Shown: positions 20,310 to 32,960, numbered from the stretch's first letter. The stretch: DNA of 64,000 bases from Piezodorus guildinii (GCA_023052935.1 CM041292.1:87589169-87653168); one strand, 5' to 3'. Numbers and translations: made by a program. The notes: generated by a model not told the origin, from the sequence alone.

Positions 20310-21498
20310 TTTATTATAATCTATATTTTCTATGAAGTATCAAACATTTTTAAAAATATTCACCCAATGCTTTTTGAGTGCATTTTTGAGGTTTTAGCCA
20401 TTTTATTCGTTGACGAGGCTAATCTTATTCTGATCTTCATGTAGTTGAGGACAGGAAGTCATCTCCCTCCCCTTACATCCTAGATACTGTAAGATGGGAT
20501 GCCTATGTAATTGCTTAATTTTTAGTTTTGTAAGAAATTATTATGTTGATAAGAATTCGAGTTTAAGTACACTCAATAAATTTTAAGGGAATAACCGAAG
20601 ATCAATCTGCTCCTATCATGGAAGATGAGACAACCATTAATTATGTTAAAAAATATATGAAAATATTAAGTAAAAGGAAACAACCATTTTTGGGGGATTC
20701 ATAATCTCAAATAAGCATTTACTGTTCACTCTTTTTTTACATTTATGTAGAGAGGGTTCGTATTTAGGGATTTTAATTTCATTAAATTTAATAATTTTAT
20801 ATTTAATGATTCTTAGTTCCCCACTTAGTGCCTAAACGTAGTTCTGGTCAAAATAGTAGCTCAGATTGTAATCTAGGTCTAGGTAACAGAACATACTCAG
20901 TCCTCATGCAGAGACCATATGCAGTACTTGTTGAAATTATAGCTCAGATGGCTGGTCTCTGTAACAGAATTGGGACACAGTAACATGCATGGAATGACAC
21001 ATGGGTAACAGGATGACTCCATTACATGCTTGAGCCTCAAAAACCCGTGTTCCTTTCTTATGATGAATAACACTGATTCCTCATTTGAATCTTCAATATG
21101 GTTTGAATGTACAAACAGCTCCTATTCAATGTATGTGGTACTAGTTTCCTATACCAAATCTGAGCAACTAAGTGCAGGAGGCCCCAAAGATACTAAGTGG
21201 GGTCTTTAGCTGTTAACATGTTCCTGATAACAGCTTCTTAAATGGTACCTTTCAATTTAACCTGAGTCTAAATTCTTATATTATAGGTCTAAGCCAATAA
21301 TCATTACAAAGTGAAGTTTCTAACTTTTCACAACACCATCTTTGATGTACGATTCTGACCTTCTATCAATTAAGCTTCCATCTTGTGAAGCTTAAAGGCG
21401 CTTTTAACCCCTAGATTTATAACTGTTATCATGAACACCCTAAGCATATTAGTCCAGATTGTTCATTAGAGTTGTCTTCTTCTCTTACCTATTCTTCA
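20310..21498. other. Intron sequence, no feature seen
   Basis: Moderately AT-rich unique-looking sequence. No exon with sensible splice sites or coding content was found. Confidence 0.4.
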
Positions 21499-21510
21499 TG
21501 ATCATTCTTT

Positions 21511-21801
21511 TTTTTTTTTCGGTTGGCGCAACAGGCCTTGGAGGTCCTTGGCCGCGCGGTATGATTTATATTCCACACCGTGATACTCGATGACATTTTT
21601 TATAGGGTAGGGTCATCAGTCCCTATGCCTATTTTTGTGGGTTTCTATCAATTAGCTGACGGGTCCCACATACCCGGGGGAGATTGTGAGTGAATCCCTA
21701 TTTATTTGTATGCTTGAAAAAAGTCCTCCTAGGACTGGGATTCGAACTCACAACTTCAGCATGGCAAGCTAGCGCGCTAACCACTCAGCCACGGGCTCCC
21801 C
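21511..21801 (-). mobile_element. tRNA-derived SINE, second family (S2), with TSD
   Basis: Read on the minus strand it starts gggagcccgtggctgagtgg, then ttagcgcgctagc, and has box B gagttcgaatccc, a clear tRNA-like head. It ends in a poly(A) tail (the T-run at 21509-21519). The flanks share tgatcattcttt (21499-21510 and 21802-21813), a 12-bp perfect TSD. The head differs from S1, so it derives from another tRNA. Confidence 0.88.
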
Positions 21802-21813
21802 TGATCATTCTTT

Positions 21814-22426
21814 AGGTAAATAAATTAACTTTTTCAATGCCAAGGGTCCTTTCTGATTCATTCAAGTAGCAGAAATCAATCACAGTGTGGTTCTTTGATA
21901 TAACATTGAATTGTATATGTGTCTTGTAAGCCTTGTTATGGTGATTAAACTTAGCATAGATCTTTTTAGTATCTTTATAGTCATTTTCTGATTTGGCCTG
22001 TGCTTTCAACATTTCACCAGAAATGCTGCTGACTTCTGAAAAAATTATTACTCAGAAACTAGGAAATGACTATAAATATAACAGCAATATTGTCTGTGGA
22101 AGCTTTAAGGAGTATGAGAATTAATGAACCAAGCTGTTAATTGAACTATCGAGGAGAGTGCCCCGTGTGCTGATTGAAACAGTTGAACATGACTTCTTTA
22201 TGAAATACCATGTGCTTCCTATCAGTTAGCATTAGGGGAAATTCACTTTATTAGTCATTTTCTTAGGGAGAAGGAAAAGTGAAAAGGGTTTCTTGTTTTA
22301 TTTACATAAGATTTATTTTTTAGAAACCTATTTAGTTCCCTAATATTTATTTAAAATAAGATAATTCGATGTTTTATTTATTTAATTCACTATGTTTCTT
22401 TTAAAAAAATGCATTTTTTATTGCAG
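21814..22426. other. Intron sequence before the third laminin exon
   Basis: No feature beyond a polypyrimidine tract and acceptor ttattgcag at 22426. Confidence 0.5.
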
Positions 22427-22557
22427 GAATGGGTAACAGCTACTGACATAAGAATTGTGCTCAGGCGAATGAATACCTTTGGTGATGAAATCTTTGGAAC
22501 TCCAACTGTTCTGTCATCATATTTTTATGCTATATCGGACATTGCTATAGGTGCTAG
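22427..22557 (+). CDS. LanB2: Laminin gamma exon (LN domain, part 3)
   Basis: This 131-nt exon has acceptor ttgcag and donor gtaata. It reads [20 protein letters not shown], then [20 protein letters not shown], then IGA plus AG: the end of the LN domain, where laminin gamma chains have [18 protein letters not shown] and SYYYAISDFAVGGRCKC. It ends after two bases of an Arg codon completed by the G opening the exon at 33750. Phase and text agree, so the intron between them is 11.2 kb and contains the foldback, Tc1, LOA and RTE insertions. Confidence 0.94.
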
Positions 22558-22831
22558 GTAATATTTTAATTCAAGAGTTAAGCAGCATTTGCATTGATTG
22601 AGGAATTCATTAATAAACTTATTCATACAAATTTTAAGGAACTCTAAACTCCTTACATGTTAACATTGGTTTTAATTTAAGTAGATATGCTTGCACTATT
22701 TTTTTTCCAACTCTTAAAACATTATATTTTTATGCAACAAAATAATTTAATTTCCAACCAGTTATTTTAATAACTGCTACATGGTTTGAGTGTGTACTAT
22801 TAACAATGGGTTGTTATTGCTTTGGTTGAGG

Positions 22832-24423
22832 GGTCATTCATTCCATGCGAATTCATCCAGAAATTTTAGAATCTCAGATTTTAATGAAATTTGGCACAAT
22901 GTATCCTTTTATGTAGTTAGGATGAAATACCAAATTTTAGTTATCTGTCTTTACTAGTTTCCATTTTCATAACTCCGGCGCTCCCAGAGGTGCTGGCGTA
23001 CTCAAAGAAATACAATTATAAAATTTTTATTTTGCAATCAAACAGTATGAAAAATTCAGATTATATGAAGGAAACTATGGTTATTTCTGAAATAAATAAA
23101 TAATTAATCCTTGATGATCCTATAATTATAAAAAAAATACCATGTATAAAAATATAAAAAATGTAGAGCAAAACAAATAGTTTTAAAAAAAATTAATTAT
23201 GAACCAAAAGCGGTAGGTCAGTTGAAAAAATGAAAATTTTATAATACGTACCATTAAATTAGCTAACTGTAATATTAACCTGGTGAAATCCCATGATTTA
23301 TATTTCTATGTTGTATCTCGTTCCATAAGTACTGAAAAAAAAAAAAAAAATCCGTTCTTTTGCTTAACTTACTTTTTTTTTGTTCATAATTATTTTTTTC
23401 TTGAAGAGTCATAGTTTAACTTAATTTTTGGTTTATTTATATCGAATAATTTTTTAAAATTTAAGCTGTAGAAATCCCATGATTTTTATTATTGTATATT
23501 GTAGCTGTTACCATAAGTACTGAAAAAAATTCATTATTTTAACTAATTGCTTTTGGGTTATAACGTTTTGAACACCGTATTTTATGTTAAATTGTTTCCA
23601 GTTAGATAAATTTTTTAAAAAATATTAATAAGGTGAAATACCATTATTAAGATTATTATATACTGTAGCAAGTGCAAACACAATTCCTAAAAAAAAAAAA
23701 AACATTGTGCTTACATCATTGCTTTTGATTCATAATATTTTTATCCTGTAACATCACATTTTTTCAGACATGATAAATATATATATTTTAAAATATTAAC
23801 CAGGTGAAATCCCATGATTTTTATTATTTTATACTATAGCTATTATCCATCATAAGTATTGAAAAAAATTCATTCTTTTGTTTAACTTGTTGCTTTTGGT
23901 TCATATTTGTTTTTTCATGAGCATCCATATCATAACATCCATTATATAATGTAACCAGTATGATCTAAGAACTGGGAACAATTCATTCTTATGCCTAAAT
24001 AATTTATTTTACCTCATAATATTTTTTTTTCTTAAATGTCCATAGTTTAAGTAAAGTTTTTATTCATTGAACACAAATATTTTTCTTTATGGTAAGCAGG
24101 TGAAATCCCATCATTTTTATTATTGCCCCTGGTAGCTAATACAATGGTACGTATTATAAAATTTTAATATTTTCAATTGACGTGGATAATCTAAATTTTT
24201 CATGCTATTTGATTGAAAAATGACAATTGTACAATTTTATTTCTTTGAGTATGCCAGTATCTCTGGGAGCACCGGAGTTATGAAATGACAAGGTTTTGGT
24301 GGCTCTAACTTGAAAACTAGTAAAGTAAACTTCACCTTAACTACAGGAAAGGATACATTGTGCCAAATTTCATTAAAATCTGAGATCGTAAAATTTCTGG
24401 ATGAATTTTCATGGAATGACCCT
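22832..24423. mobile_element. 1.6-kb foldback element with internal tandem repeats
   Basis: Left arm 22832-23255 and right arm about 24140-24423 are inverted copies (outer end ggtcattcattccatg against catggaatgacc; inner end ataatacgtacca against tggtacgtattat). The left arm is longer by an insertion near 23060-23210. Between them five or six diverged units of about 170 bp repeat the text ggtgaaatcccatgattttt (23279, 23467, 23631, 23802, 24103) followed by tactgaaaaaaattc and cttttggttcat. No ORF. Another foldback family, distinct from the one at 17857-20309. Confidence 0.7.
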
Positions 24424-25024
24424 GAAAAAAGATAATATCTCTGAGATAAAAGAGGTAAACGAGAGGCAATTTCACAATTTTTATAAGGTCTTCATATAAT
24501 TTATTAAATTTAAAACTCTTTAAATAATAAAACAAATTCTCTAATCTTGTTTTAAAAAGATAGGTAAGTCCTCTTCCAAAAGAAAAATTGTTATTAATCA
24601 TTTAAAACTGAATGTTTAATAGGACTTGTATGAATAAATTATCTTACCTATTCTTATCCAATTTGAGTTTTGCCTAATAAATTTAATTTTAATCATTGCC
24701 TTTTGTTTGTATTGAAAATCTTAAGCTGATTTTCTTTTAAATATTTTACTTTATACATTTTATTCATTATTATTATTATTTGCTTAATATCCTAGTCAAA
24801 CTAGACCTTTGATTCATGTATTTTTCTCCATTTTTGCATGTTATCTGGGAAATAGTAAAAAAATGACAAATAAAATAAGAATCAATAGCCTTTATTTTCA
24901 GGATATATTTAAGAAAAAAAAAAAAAAAATTATATTTTGATAATATTAACTGTATTATAGTACAGTTGAAATAAATGAATCAACAAGATTAGTCAAAATT
25001 ATTTATACTCTTAATTACTATATA
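24424..25024. other. Intron sequence with a repeat shared with 30050-30210
   Basis: 24430-24560 (gataatatctctgagataaa, then agaggtaaac) resembles 30066-30200 in the same orientation, so a decayed dispersed repeat is present on both sides of the Tc1/LOA insertion. Otherwise nothing. Confidence 0.4.
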
Positions 25025-25230
25025 CAGTGAGTGTCAAAAGTATTCGGAATCCATTACTATTCTGTAATTCACTTGTTTTTAACTTATTTTTTATGTTTTT
25101 AAAGAGTTGTTAACCACTTTATAATGTTAGAAGGAAGGTACACAATGGCTAAAACCAAAAATTACAACAGTCATTTTATTATTAACCTATTGACGTATTG
25201 AATTAACGAAAAAATTAGAAATAGTGTATG

Positions 25231-28099
25231 TTTTTTTTTTTTTTTTTTTTTTTTTGCCGGCTAATCCAATGCACTGCAGCCAATTTAGGCTTATTGTGCG
25301 CCGTCCAATACACTGTTAATACAGGGCTAACGCCTTGGTGAATCTGACTAACCTGTGGGGGTTAATCAGTTCACGCAACTTGGGATCAGGGATATGGTCG
25401 ACACCAAAATGGTAAAACCGTGTCCTAGCAATCTCTGGGCAACTGCATATCAAATGGAATGCAGTTTCATCCTCCTTCTTGCAGAATCTGCAAGTCGGTG
25501 AGGCCACCAAACCCATATTGTGGAGATGCTTATTAAGTTGACAGTGTCCAGTATATAGTCCTGTTACCCTCCTTAGGTTTGTCCTGTCCATAGAGAGTAG
25601 AATATGACTTCTCTCTTTGCAGGGTCCATCCAGAAACATCTTGGAGTGATGCTGCTTGTCGGTATCCCTCCAGTATTGCCTGGATCTATTATCAGCAGCA
25701 GCCTTAATCAGTCCTTTGGCTTTGCTGAGGCTAATTCCACACACAGGTTCAGGTGTGGGGGGTAGCTGGGCAGAACCCCTCCTCGCGAGGCTATCAGCCC
25801 TCTCATTCCCTAAGATGCCTGAGTGACCAGGCACCCAATATACCCGGACTTTATTTAGCAGGGAAAGCATATTTAGATTGTTTTTGCATTCCTCTACTAG
25901 TTTGGACCGTGTTATATAACTACCCAAAGCTCCAATAGCAGCTTGACTATCGGTATGGATAGTTATCTGTCTGTCTCTCATCCCTTCTGAAATTAAGGTT
26001 TGAGCACAGATATTGATAGCCATTACTTCAGCCTGGAAGACTGAGGTATGCTTACCAAGAGAAATGGACAACCCTTCCTCAGGTTTATCCATTCTCCATA
26101 TTCCAGCACCTGAGCCTAGCTCTGTCATGGATCCATCTGTATAACAGTTGACTCCATTGCACGGTTTGTGCGAGTCAGTCCTGTTAATCATTGCACAGTA
26201 AAGTGTGTCCTTGTGTTTCTTTACTTGAAGATCGGAATGCATGGCAAGCACCGAATCTTCATCAATCCTTCTGAACAAGTTGCCATGGCCCCGGTAAACC
26301 AAAGAGCTGGATCTTGTTCCTAACTTAGAGAGCCTATAGGCTGTATTAAGTGCTTGAGTTTCTACTGCTATGTGTAATGGTGTTAGGTTGAGTAAAACTT
26401 CCATTGCAGCAGTCGGGGTTGTACTCATAGCTCCGGTTGTCACAAGGCATGCCAGTCTTTGCAGCTTCCCAAGCTGCAGCAAGGATTTACATGTATTTGC
26501 CTTATGCCACCACACAACAGCTGCGTATAGGACCATCGGTCTTATAACTGTTTTATATATCCAGAGGACCACATTCGGTTTGAGGCCCCATGTTTTTCCA
26601 ACAGCCCCTTTACATGCAAAGAGGCACTTAAGTGCCCTTGTACAGGTTTTATCAATGTGACTGTTCCATTTTAATTTACTATCAAGAGTAATTCCTAGAT
26701 GTTTAACTTCACTACAGATATTGACCTCAGCCTCACCAAGGTGGGGTGGTCTGATGGTTATATTTCTTTTGTTAGTGAAGATACAGAGATTGACCTTCTG
26801 AGGGTTGATGCTTAGACCATTCGTCTGACACCATTCCCTAAGAAGTTTCATGGTTGTTTTGAGCAGATCCGATATGGTTTCCGGAAACTTGCCTTCAATT
26901 AGCACAGCGATATCATCAGCGTATCCCTGTGCATAGAAACCTGCATTACTCAGGATTGTCAGCAACGAGTCGACGACCAGACACCACAGAAGTGGAGATA
27001 GCACGCCCCCTTGCGGACATCCTCCTCTCGGTCTAATCCACAATCTGGAGTGTCCCAGTTCGGATGTGAGCATCCTTCCCTCCAGCATGGCATTAATCCA
27101 TCCGGAGATTAATCCTCCCACTCCTCTCCTTTCTAAGGCTAATGCCATAGTGTCATAAGGAGTTCGGTCAAAGGCACCCTCTATGTCAACAAAGATGCCT
27201 GCCACAATATCTTTGTTAATCAGAGTTTTCTCAATCCTGGAGACCAGGAAGTGTAAGGCAGTCTCACAGGATTTGCCAGGCTGATAAGCATATTGAGCAC
27301 TATGTAGTGGTTTATCAGCCAGTATATTGTCTCTAATATGTCTGTCAATAATCTTTTCCAGTGTCTTCAATAGGAAAGATGTCAGACATATAGGCCTATA
27401 CGCCTTGGGATGGTCATAGGAGGCCTTCCCAGGTTTAGGTATATATCGTACTTTAGCCACATTCCACCTATCAGGTATGTGGTTAAGTGCTAAGCTACCT
27501 CTCAGTAAAACAAGGAGGTGGGGTCGCAGCACCTCAAAGCCCTTTTGAAGTAGAGCTGGAAAAATTCCATCAGTGCTGGCTGATTTGAATGGGGCAAATG
27601 ATTTAACTGCCCATTCTAGTCTCCCAGAATTGACTATTCTGTTAGCTTCTGCCCACCTATCTGAGTTAATAGTATTTTTTTTCCGAGGTGGGATTGTTTG
27701 GCTCCTCATCCATCAGCTCGCAGCCAGGGAAGTGTGCTCCAGCAAGTGCCTTCAGGGTGCCAATCTCTGAATCGGTATGGCCCCCTTCCGCACTGATGGC
27801 ACCCATAGCTCCCTGGCCCGGCCTCTTGGATAGGATTTTATTTACTCTAAAAGTAGAGGATGTGTCATTGATGTCGTTGCAAAAATTCCTCCATGCCCCT
27901 CTCTTAGCTTTCCTAATGGCTTTATTGTAGTCGGTCAGTGCTTGCTTATAGGCATTCCAACTACCTGTACTTTTGGCTTTATTGAAGAGTTTCCTAGTAG
28001 AAGCTCTCAGCTTGCCAAGTTCACTATTCCACCAGGTAACGTTCCTGTTGGACTTGACAGTACACACTCTATTATTATCAGTGTAGGATTTCATTATTT
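25231..28099 (-). mobile_element. LOA-clade LINE insertion, 5'-truncated, with TSD
   Basis: Inserted in the left inverted repeat of the Tc1 element. The target sequence aatagtgtatg occurs at 25220-25230 and 28100-28110 (11 bp, possibly 13 with tt). The T-run at 25231-25255 is its poly(A) tail. It lacks the endonuclease region. The near-intact ORF shows that it is younger than its host transposon. Confidence 0.88.
25316..28094 (-). pseudogene. LOA-type pol: RT, RNase H, CCHC; one frameshift
   Basis: The N-terminal part (28094-27675) reads WWNSELGKLRASTRKLFNKA and the usual pre-RT region. It is separated from a 797-residue frame by a one-base shift, most simply in the T8/A8 tract at 27675-27682. 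The long frame has RT motifs YRPICLTSFLLKTLEKII, VDIEGAFD (about residue 175), GCPQGGVLSP (about 230) and YADD (about 261). RNase H follows with YTDGS (about 521), an E, HTDSQAA and WVPGHSG. Near residue 740 is a zinc motif C-X2-C-X8-H-X2-C. RNase H after RT and the sequence character fit the LOA/R1 group. All catalytic residues are present, so apart from the shift and the 5' truncation the enzyme looks sound. Confidence 0.88.
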
Positions 28100-28599
28100 A
28101 ATAGTGTATGTTAATGGTGTCAAAAGTATTCGGAATTTTTTGTTTTACTAGTTATATTAGTGCAGCGATCATAAATAAACATCCTTTTGTTAAAAACTTT
28201 TGTATAATTATAGATTTTAGCCAACTAGGAATTGATCTTACTAATTAATTAATTGTTTAGTGTGAAATATTATCCCACTCCAACACTTATTGTATCTTGA
28301 TGCCATTTTCATTTTGAATATAGGATTTCCTGATTTTCTTTTTTTGTAAGACCCAAAAATAGTTAATTAAATTTGAAAGAAATAATGGAAGAGGGATTTC
28401 GAGAACTTTTTGAAAATTTTGCAGCAACTAAATATGAATATAAGACGTATATATGTCCAGAGTCATGGTCGCGCGCATGTTAATAATTTGATTTATTCCT
28501 AATTTTTCTTCTACTTTTAATTCTGGCTTTTAATACTCAAAAAATACACAAACCTATCAATAATTCTGTCCATGAATCCAATGTTATCAAACTTTTTCA

Positions 28600-28930
28600 A
28601 AGAAAAACGCACGCAAATATCACTGACCGCTCAAGGTGTTTTACTTTGGCATACTAAATTCTTTATTTGGTTTCCTCCAAACCATAATCTTTTCATAAGA
28701 ACCATGTATTTTAGTATGAGAGACATCTGTAAACATTTTAATTCACCAACCTTCTCTATAAAAACTGTTACAAACATTCAGCCTATTCTCTTATTTCCTT
28801 GCCTGCTGATAGACGTTTTCCGTACTTCTTTTACTATGTTTTCCTTTTCGTAAAATGTTTTTAGAACGCGACAAACAGTTGAAAAATTTATTGTGTATCC
28901 AGAAGTTCTGAAAAATTCATAAATAAGTTA
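28600..28930 (-). pseudogene. Decayed Tc1 transposase
   Basis: Minus-strand frames contain FSTVCRVLKTFYEKEN-like text (the second HTH of Tc1 transposase, shifted and with stops) and FTDVSHTKIHGSYEKIMVW, then RKPN. This is the well-known block after the first catalytic Asp (usually WSDES...F...GSDGR..VWR.PNE), here TDV in place of TDE. Many stops; inactive. It agrees with the IR/DR ends. Confidence 0.6.
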
Positions 28931-29542
28931 AGGTTTATTCATTTGAGGTATTTTTTTCTTATTTGATGAATAATCAGTCTTTCAGTTTAAACATTTAATA
29001 TTTTTGGACGCTTACCTATTTGCTTTTATATTTTATTATTATATTATCTACACTGTACATAGCCATCCATATATTCTCATCAATGTTTTTCAACATCTCA
29101 ACTATTTCTCTTTAGTGTTCACGTGTGAACGTGTTAAAAATTATTCGAGGGGGTTGTACGATCGTTGCGTTTTTATTTTAGGGCCTTATTAAAAAAAAAA
29201 AAATCTTTTAATGGTTGGATATATATAGCATGAGAGAGGAGAATTGTTTAGAACATAAAATTATGTCGAAGATAGGTGAGAATATTAAAATTTGAAACCA
29301 TTAAACAACAGGATATTACGATTTCCGAATACTTTTGACACTGAACGATCTTGTAATTTTACATTATTAATCGGATATTTTTTAAACCAATAAACTTTTC
29401 TGTTATCTGGTCAGTGATTTTCCTTTATGGGAGTCTCTTTTAAGGATTTGGTAGTGAAAAAGAATTATAGAAATTAATAGTTGTGAAATATAATAATTAA
29501 ACGAAAAGAAATACGAATTCCGAATACTTTTGACACTCACTG

Positions 29543-31599
29543 TATATATTAAATGTACTGTATTAAATTGGAAATAATACTTTTTAAATATTAAGTTGAA
29601 ACACTTTTGGTTTTTAATACATATTGAAGACACTATAATATTGAACTCATTATTTTTTTTTAAATGTCAATTTGATTATTAGGAGATTCAGAATGAACAT
29701 AGTTCAGGTGCCTGTCAAGCAAAAACAATGAAATAGTAGATTTCATTATTGAGAATGAAAAGAAATCATAATATATAATGCATACTCTTTACTTGCCAAT
29801 TTTTATTCTTAGTTTTCAACATTTTTCCATCTTTCTAACTTAATAGTACTTCTGATATTATATAATCATAGTCTAATTAACCTATTTATTACTTTTTTTT
29901 ATGTTCATTTCTTTAAATGTTTTATTCTTAGATAAGTTTTTATATCCCTATTGTGTTCCTTTTTGTATCTTTTTAGCCAGGAAGAAGACCTACAATGTGG
30001 GTCAAAATGTTGGCATTAAATAGGTAAAACTATTTCATAATGTATCACTTTGTTGGAGGAATGATAATCTCCCTGAGATCAAAGAGGTGAACAATTTTGC
30101 CAGAGAATTAAGAATTCCTTTAAGCTTTTGATGTATTCTATTAAATTTTAATTGCTTTAAATAATGAAGGGAATTCCGTGGTCTTGCATTATTTTTTTTA
30201 AATATTTTGTTTTCTGAATGTATCCTACAGAAATTTCAGCAGATGTTTTGAAAGTTTAATATCCAGCATATGAATCCTCTCTTCACCTCTCCATTATTTC
30301 ATTGGCACGCTACATTCTACTTTTATCTTTACATTTGATTTTTTTCTTATTTCCTTTATAGAAGATCTTCTGGTTCTCTTTTGCATTTTGTGAGCAAATT
30401 CTATCCATGTCTCTTATTTTGCTCTTTGACATTCAAGTCAGCCTCTATCCTTCTCTCCTTGTAAAACTGAGTTGTGATAGGGATTCATTGGCTAAGTCTC
30501 TTCATGATTTGTTCTTTTTTGGACCTTCATCACATCAGTCCACCACCTAGGACTTAAGTTTTGAACACAGCTGGGCATCATACAGGAAGATCTTCCTTAA
30601 TTTATGGAGAATGGTTTGTAGAGAGAAAAGTGTTAGATTCGGCTTTTGTAATGGATCATTTAAAATATTTTGCCATCCTAGATAGTAGATCTTTCAATAA
30701 TTCCAGAAAAAATATATAATAATGAGGAATGAGAAAATGTAGGTGGAGGGAAACCAAAAAGTGGAAAAAATTCCTTCAAGTTCAAAGGTAAAATTAACTA
30801 ATTCAATACTACAATGTCTTGTGTATTAGAAGCCAAAAATATTCCCAGTAGGTAAATTAATAAGCCGCTTACTATCAATTAATATTTTAATTTAGTACAT
30901 TTAATATGAAAGTCATAAAGTGTACAAATAATTTTTACTTACCCTGTTGGCTAATTTATTTGAATAACTTATTTGTACTACAATGTAATTCAGTTTATAT
31001 TATCAAGAATAATTTCCTAAGTTTTTTATCTAATAGTTGCATTTTTTTAAATATTCCTTTTAAATAGTAGCTGAATTATTACTTTAATACTTATGTACAA
31101 ATACTTTTGACACTAACTTTAACTCACTAAACTAAAAATGAAAACAGAGAACCAAGAAAAATACAGTTAAAGATAAAAACAATAGTAAATTTTATAGTTC
31201 TGAGTAATTAATAAATAATCATTGTTATTAATTATTTAAAAATGTGATAGTAAATTATATTAAAGAATGATTTATTTGAAGAATAATAAATTACCACTTA
31301 AATATGAAGTGAAGTCCAGTCTAAGAATTTTATAACAGAAAGCAATGCCACAAAGTCATTGTGTATCAAAAGACTGTGATACAACCCTAGATTTTCAAAG
31401 CAGTTGAATACCAAATTAAAGAATAATCCTTTTGAAGCAAATTTTGAGTTGTTATCGAACTGATGTCATACTGCCCCCTGCAGAGTTAGTAAATGGATTC
31501 TTAGGTTGTATCTATAAATAGTGCATAGTTTGATGAAGAATGAGCCATGGCGAATTAAATGAAGCATACAATAAAATGATGTGTAGAATCCATACAAGA
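29543..31599. other. Intron sequence with a decayed hammerhead-like PLE end
   Basis: At 29977-30015 the text gaagaagacctacaatgtgg, then gtcaaaatgttggc, aligns with the reverse complement of 42491-42532 and with the motif at 19125-19166, but the core has decayed (CTGATGA to a GAAGAAG-like string, GAAA to CAAAA). 30066-30200 matches 24430-24560. A single Tc1-end-like string (aaatacttttgacactaact) lies at 31094. No gene seen. Confidence 0.4.
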
Positions 31600-32960
31600 A
31601 GTTTAGTTAAAGAATAAAAAAGAACATGAAGGTGAGAAAGGCATGAATATAGAAGGAAGAAAATACAATAAGAAAATAAGAGTCTTGAGAACGGCCTTTA
31701 TCTCCAGTAATACTAGAGAATTCTTCAAGTTGTCAACGAAGGTGGGAAGCCTTCCATCAACCTTTCTTATGCAGAACAGACGATGGTGCCTTGATAACTG
31801 ATAAGCAAAGAATTTTGAACCGATGGGCTGAATCCTTCTCAACCCTTCTTACCAAGAGTGACACAGATATTCTAGTAGATGTTTATGTATATACTGTTGG
31901 TCTGAACTTAGAACCCATAGAACCCTGAAAATAGAATAAGGAAAACCCTGAGTGCAGAACTCATAAAACTCCTGCAAGAAATATTCCTCAGCATATGGAA
32001 CAATGAAGAGATTGCTAATGACTGGAAAATTATTTGGCCAGTTTATGAAAAGTAGATGCTTTTCAATTCAGTTATTATCGGAGTATATGCTTAATACCCA
32101 CTGCCTCAAAAATATTGATATAATAAATATGGATCTAACCCTGTACTGAGGCTTAAATTGGAAAGTACCAGGCCAGATTCATGAAGGGTAAATCAACAAT
32201 AGTTCATATGTTCATCTTGTGAGTCCTTCTGGAGAAAACTAAACAATACCTTATCAGCACACGTCACATTTCTATGGACTTCAAGCGAGCCTATGACTTC
32301 ATAAAGGATAATAGAGAGGAATCATATCCATGATAGAAATGAGCATACCTCTGAAACTTTTAATGCTAGTTAGAATAATAATAAATGGTAACTGATTACA
32401 AAACATTCACAGCCTTTGAAGTGTTAACAGTAAAGATTGAACTTATAATAATATCCCCAAAACCAAATATATGACAACCCTGTCTAAAAAGAAAGAGAGA
32501 ACCAACTATGGTTTGAGCAGTGTGGAATTGAAAAGGTTGATAAGTTAATCTATCAAGGGTGATTGGTGAATTCACAGATTAGCAGCGACTGTGAGGTTTA
32601 TTTCTGCTACCAAAAACATCTTTAATATACCATTTTGTCGATACTGGCCAAAATAAGAAAACATAACACAATAAATAGGCTAATACTTACATACGGCTGT
32701 GAGAGTTGGACCTTAACCACTAGAAAAATCCCTGCTCAGATTTGAAAAAATAATTTTACAACCCATATTTTTGGAGTTCAAGAAATGCCAAAAAATTGGA
32801 AAAGGAGGACAAGCATCAAGTCTTTTTTTAAAACAAAGTCAAGACATTGTTTAATGACCTGAATGTGAGCCAATTCATCAGACTTGCAAGACTATGCTGT
32901 GCAGGACTAAATAACTAAGTACCCCCACAGAGGGCTATGAATTAAGTTTTGGTTAGACGA
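31600..32960 (+). pseudogene. Decayed RTE-type LINE
   Basis: Frames broken by many stops still show the order of an RTE reverse transcriptase: DGALITDKQRILNRWAESFS (31760-31830), LLQEIFLSIWNNEEIANDWK (31970-32030), a region echoing the STIVHMF block (32195), a DFKRAYDF-like block (32280), and near the end ILTYGCESWTLTTRKIPAQI with a KILQPIFLEFKK-like tail (32680-32780). All are standard RTE/BovB-like landmarks. No catalytic YADD survives. Orientation is plus. Confidence 0.6.

Larger units (their letters stand above)
25025..29542 (-). mobile_element. Tc1-like transposon with IR/DR ends, split by a LINE
   Basis: The outer ends cagtgagtgtcaaaagtatt (25025-25050 and the complement at 29517-29542) are flanked by TA. 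The same core, gtgtcaaaagtattcgg, recurs about 200 bp inside each end (28117-28136 after removing the LINE, and 29321-29344). Two short direct repeats per roughly 200-230-bp terminal inverted repeat is the IR/DR design of many Tc1 elements. The remaining interior, 28137-29320, holds a decayed transposase on the minus strand. Without the LINE the element is about 1.65 kb, a normal Tc1 size. Confidence 0.82.

Noticed and set aside
20220..20444. A 74-codon plus-strand frame at the palindrome edge
   Set aside because: It spans the end of the foldback arm into unique DNA, has no homology I recognise, and has background composition.
21730..21801. A possible minus-strand tRNA gene
   Set aside because: It is the head of SINE S2 with poly(A) tail and a 12-bp TSD; no intact cloverleaf independent of the element.
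24341..24601. An 86-codon minus-strand frame
   Set aside because: It overlaps the foldback arm and a dispersed repeat, so it is not an independent gene.
26370..26660. Plus-strand frames inside 25316-28094
   Set aside because: Shadows antisense to the LOA pol, which has full domain support.
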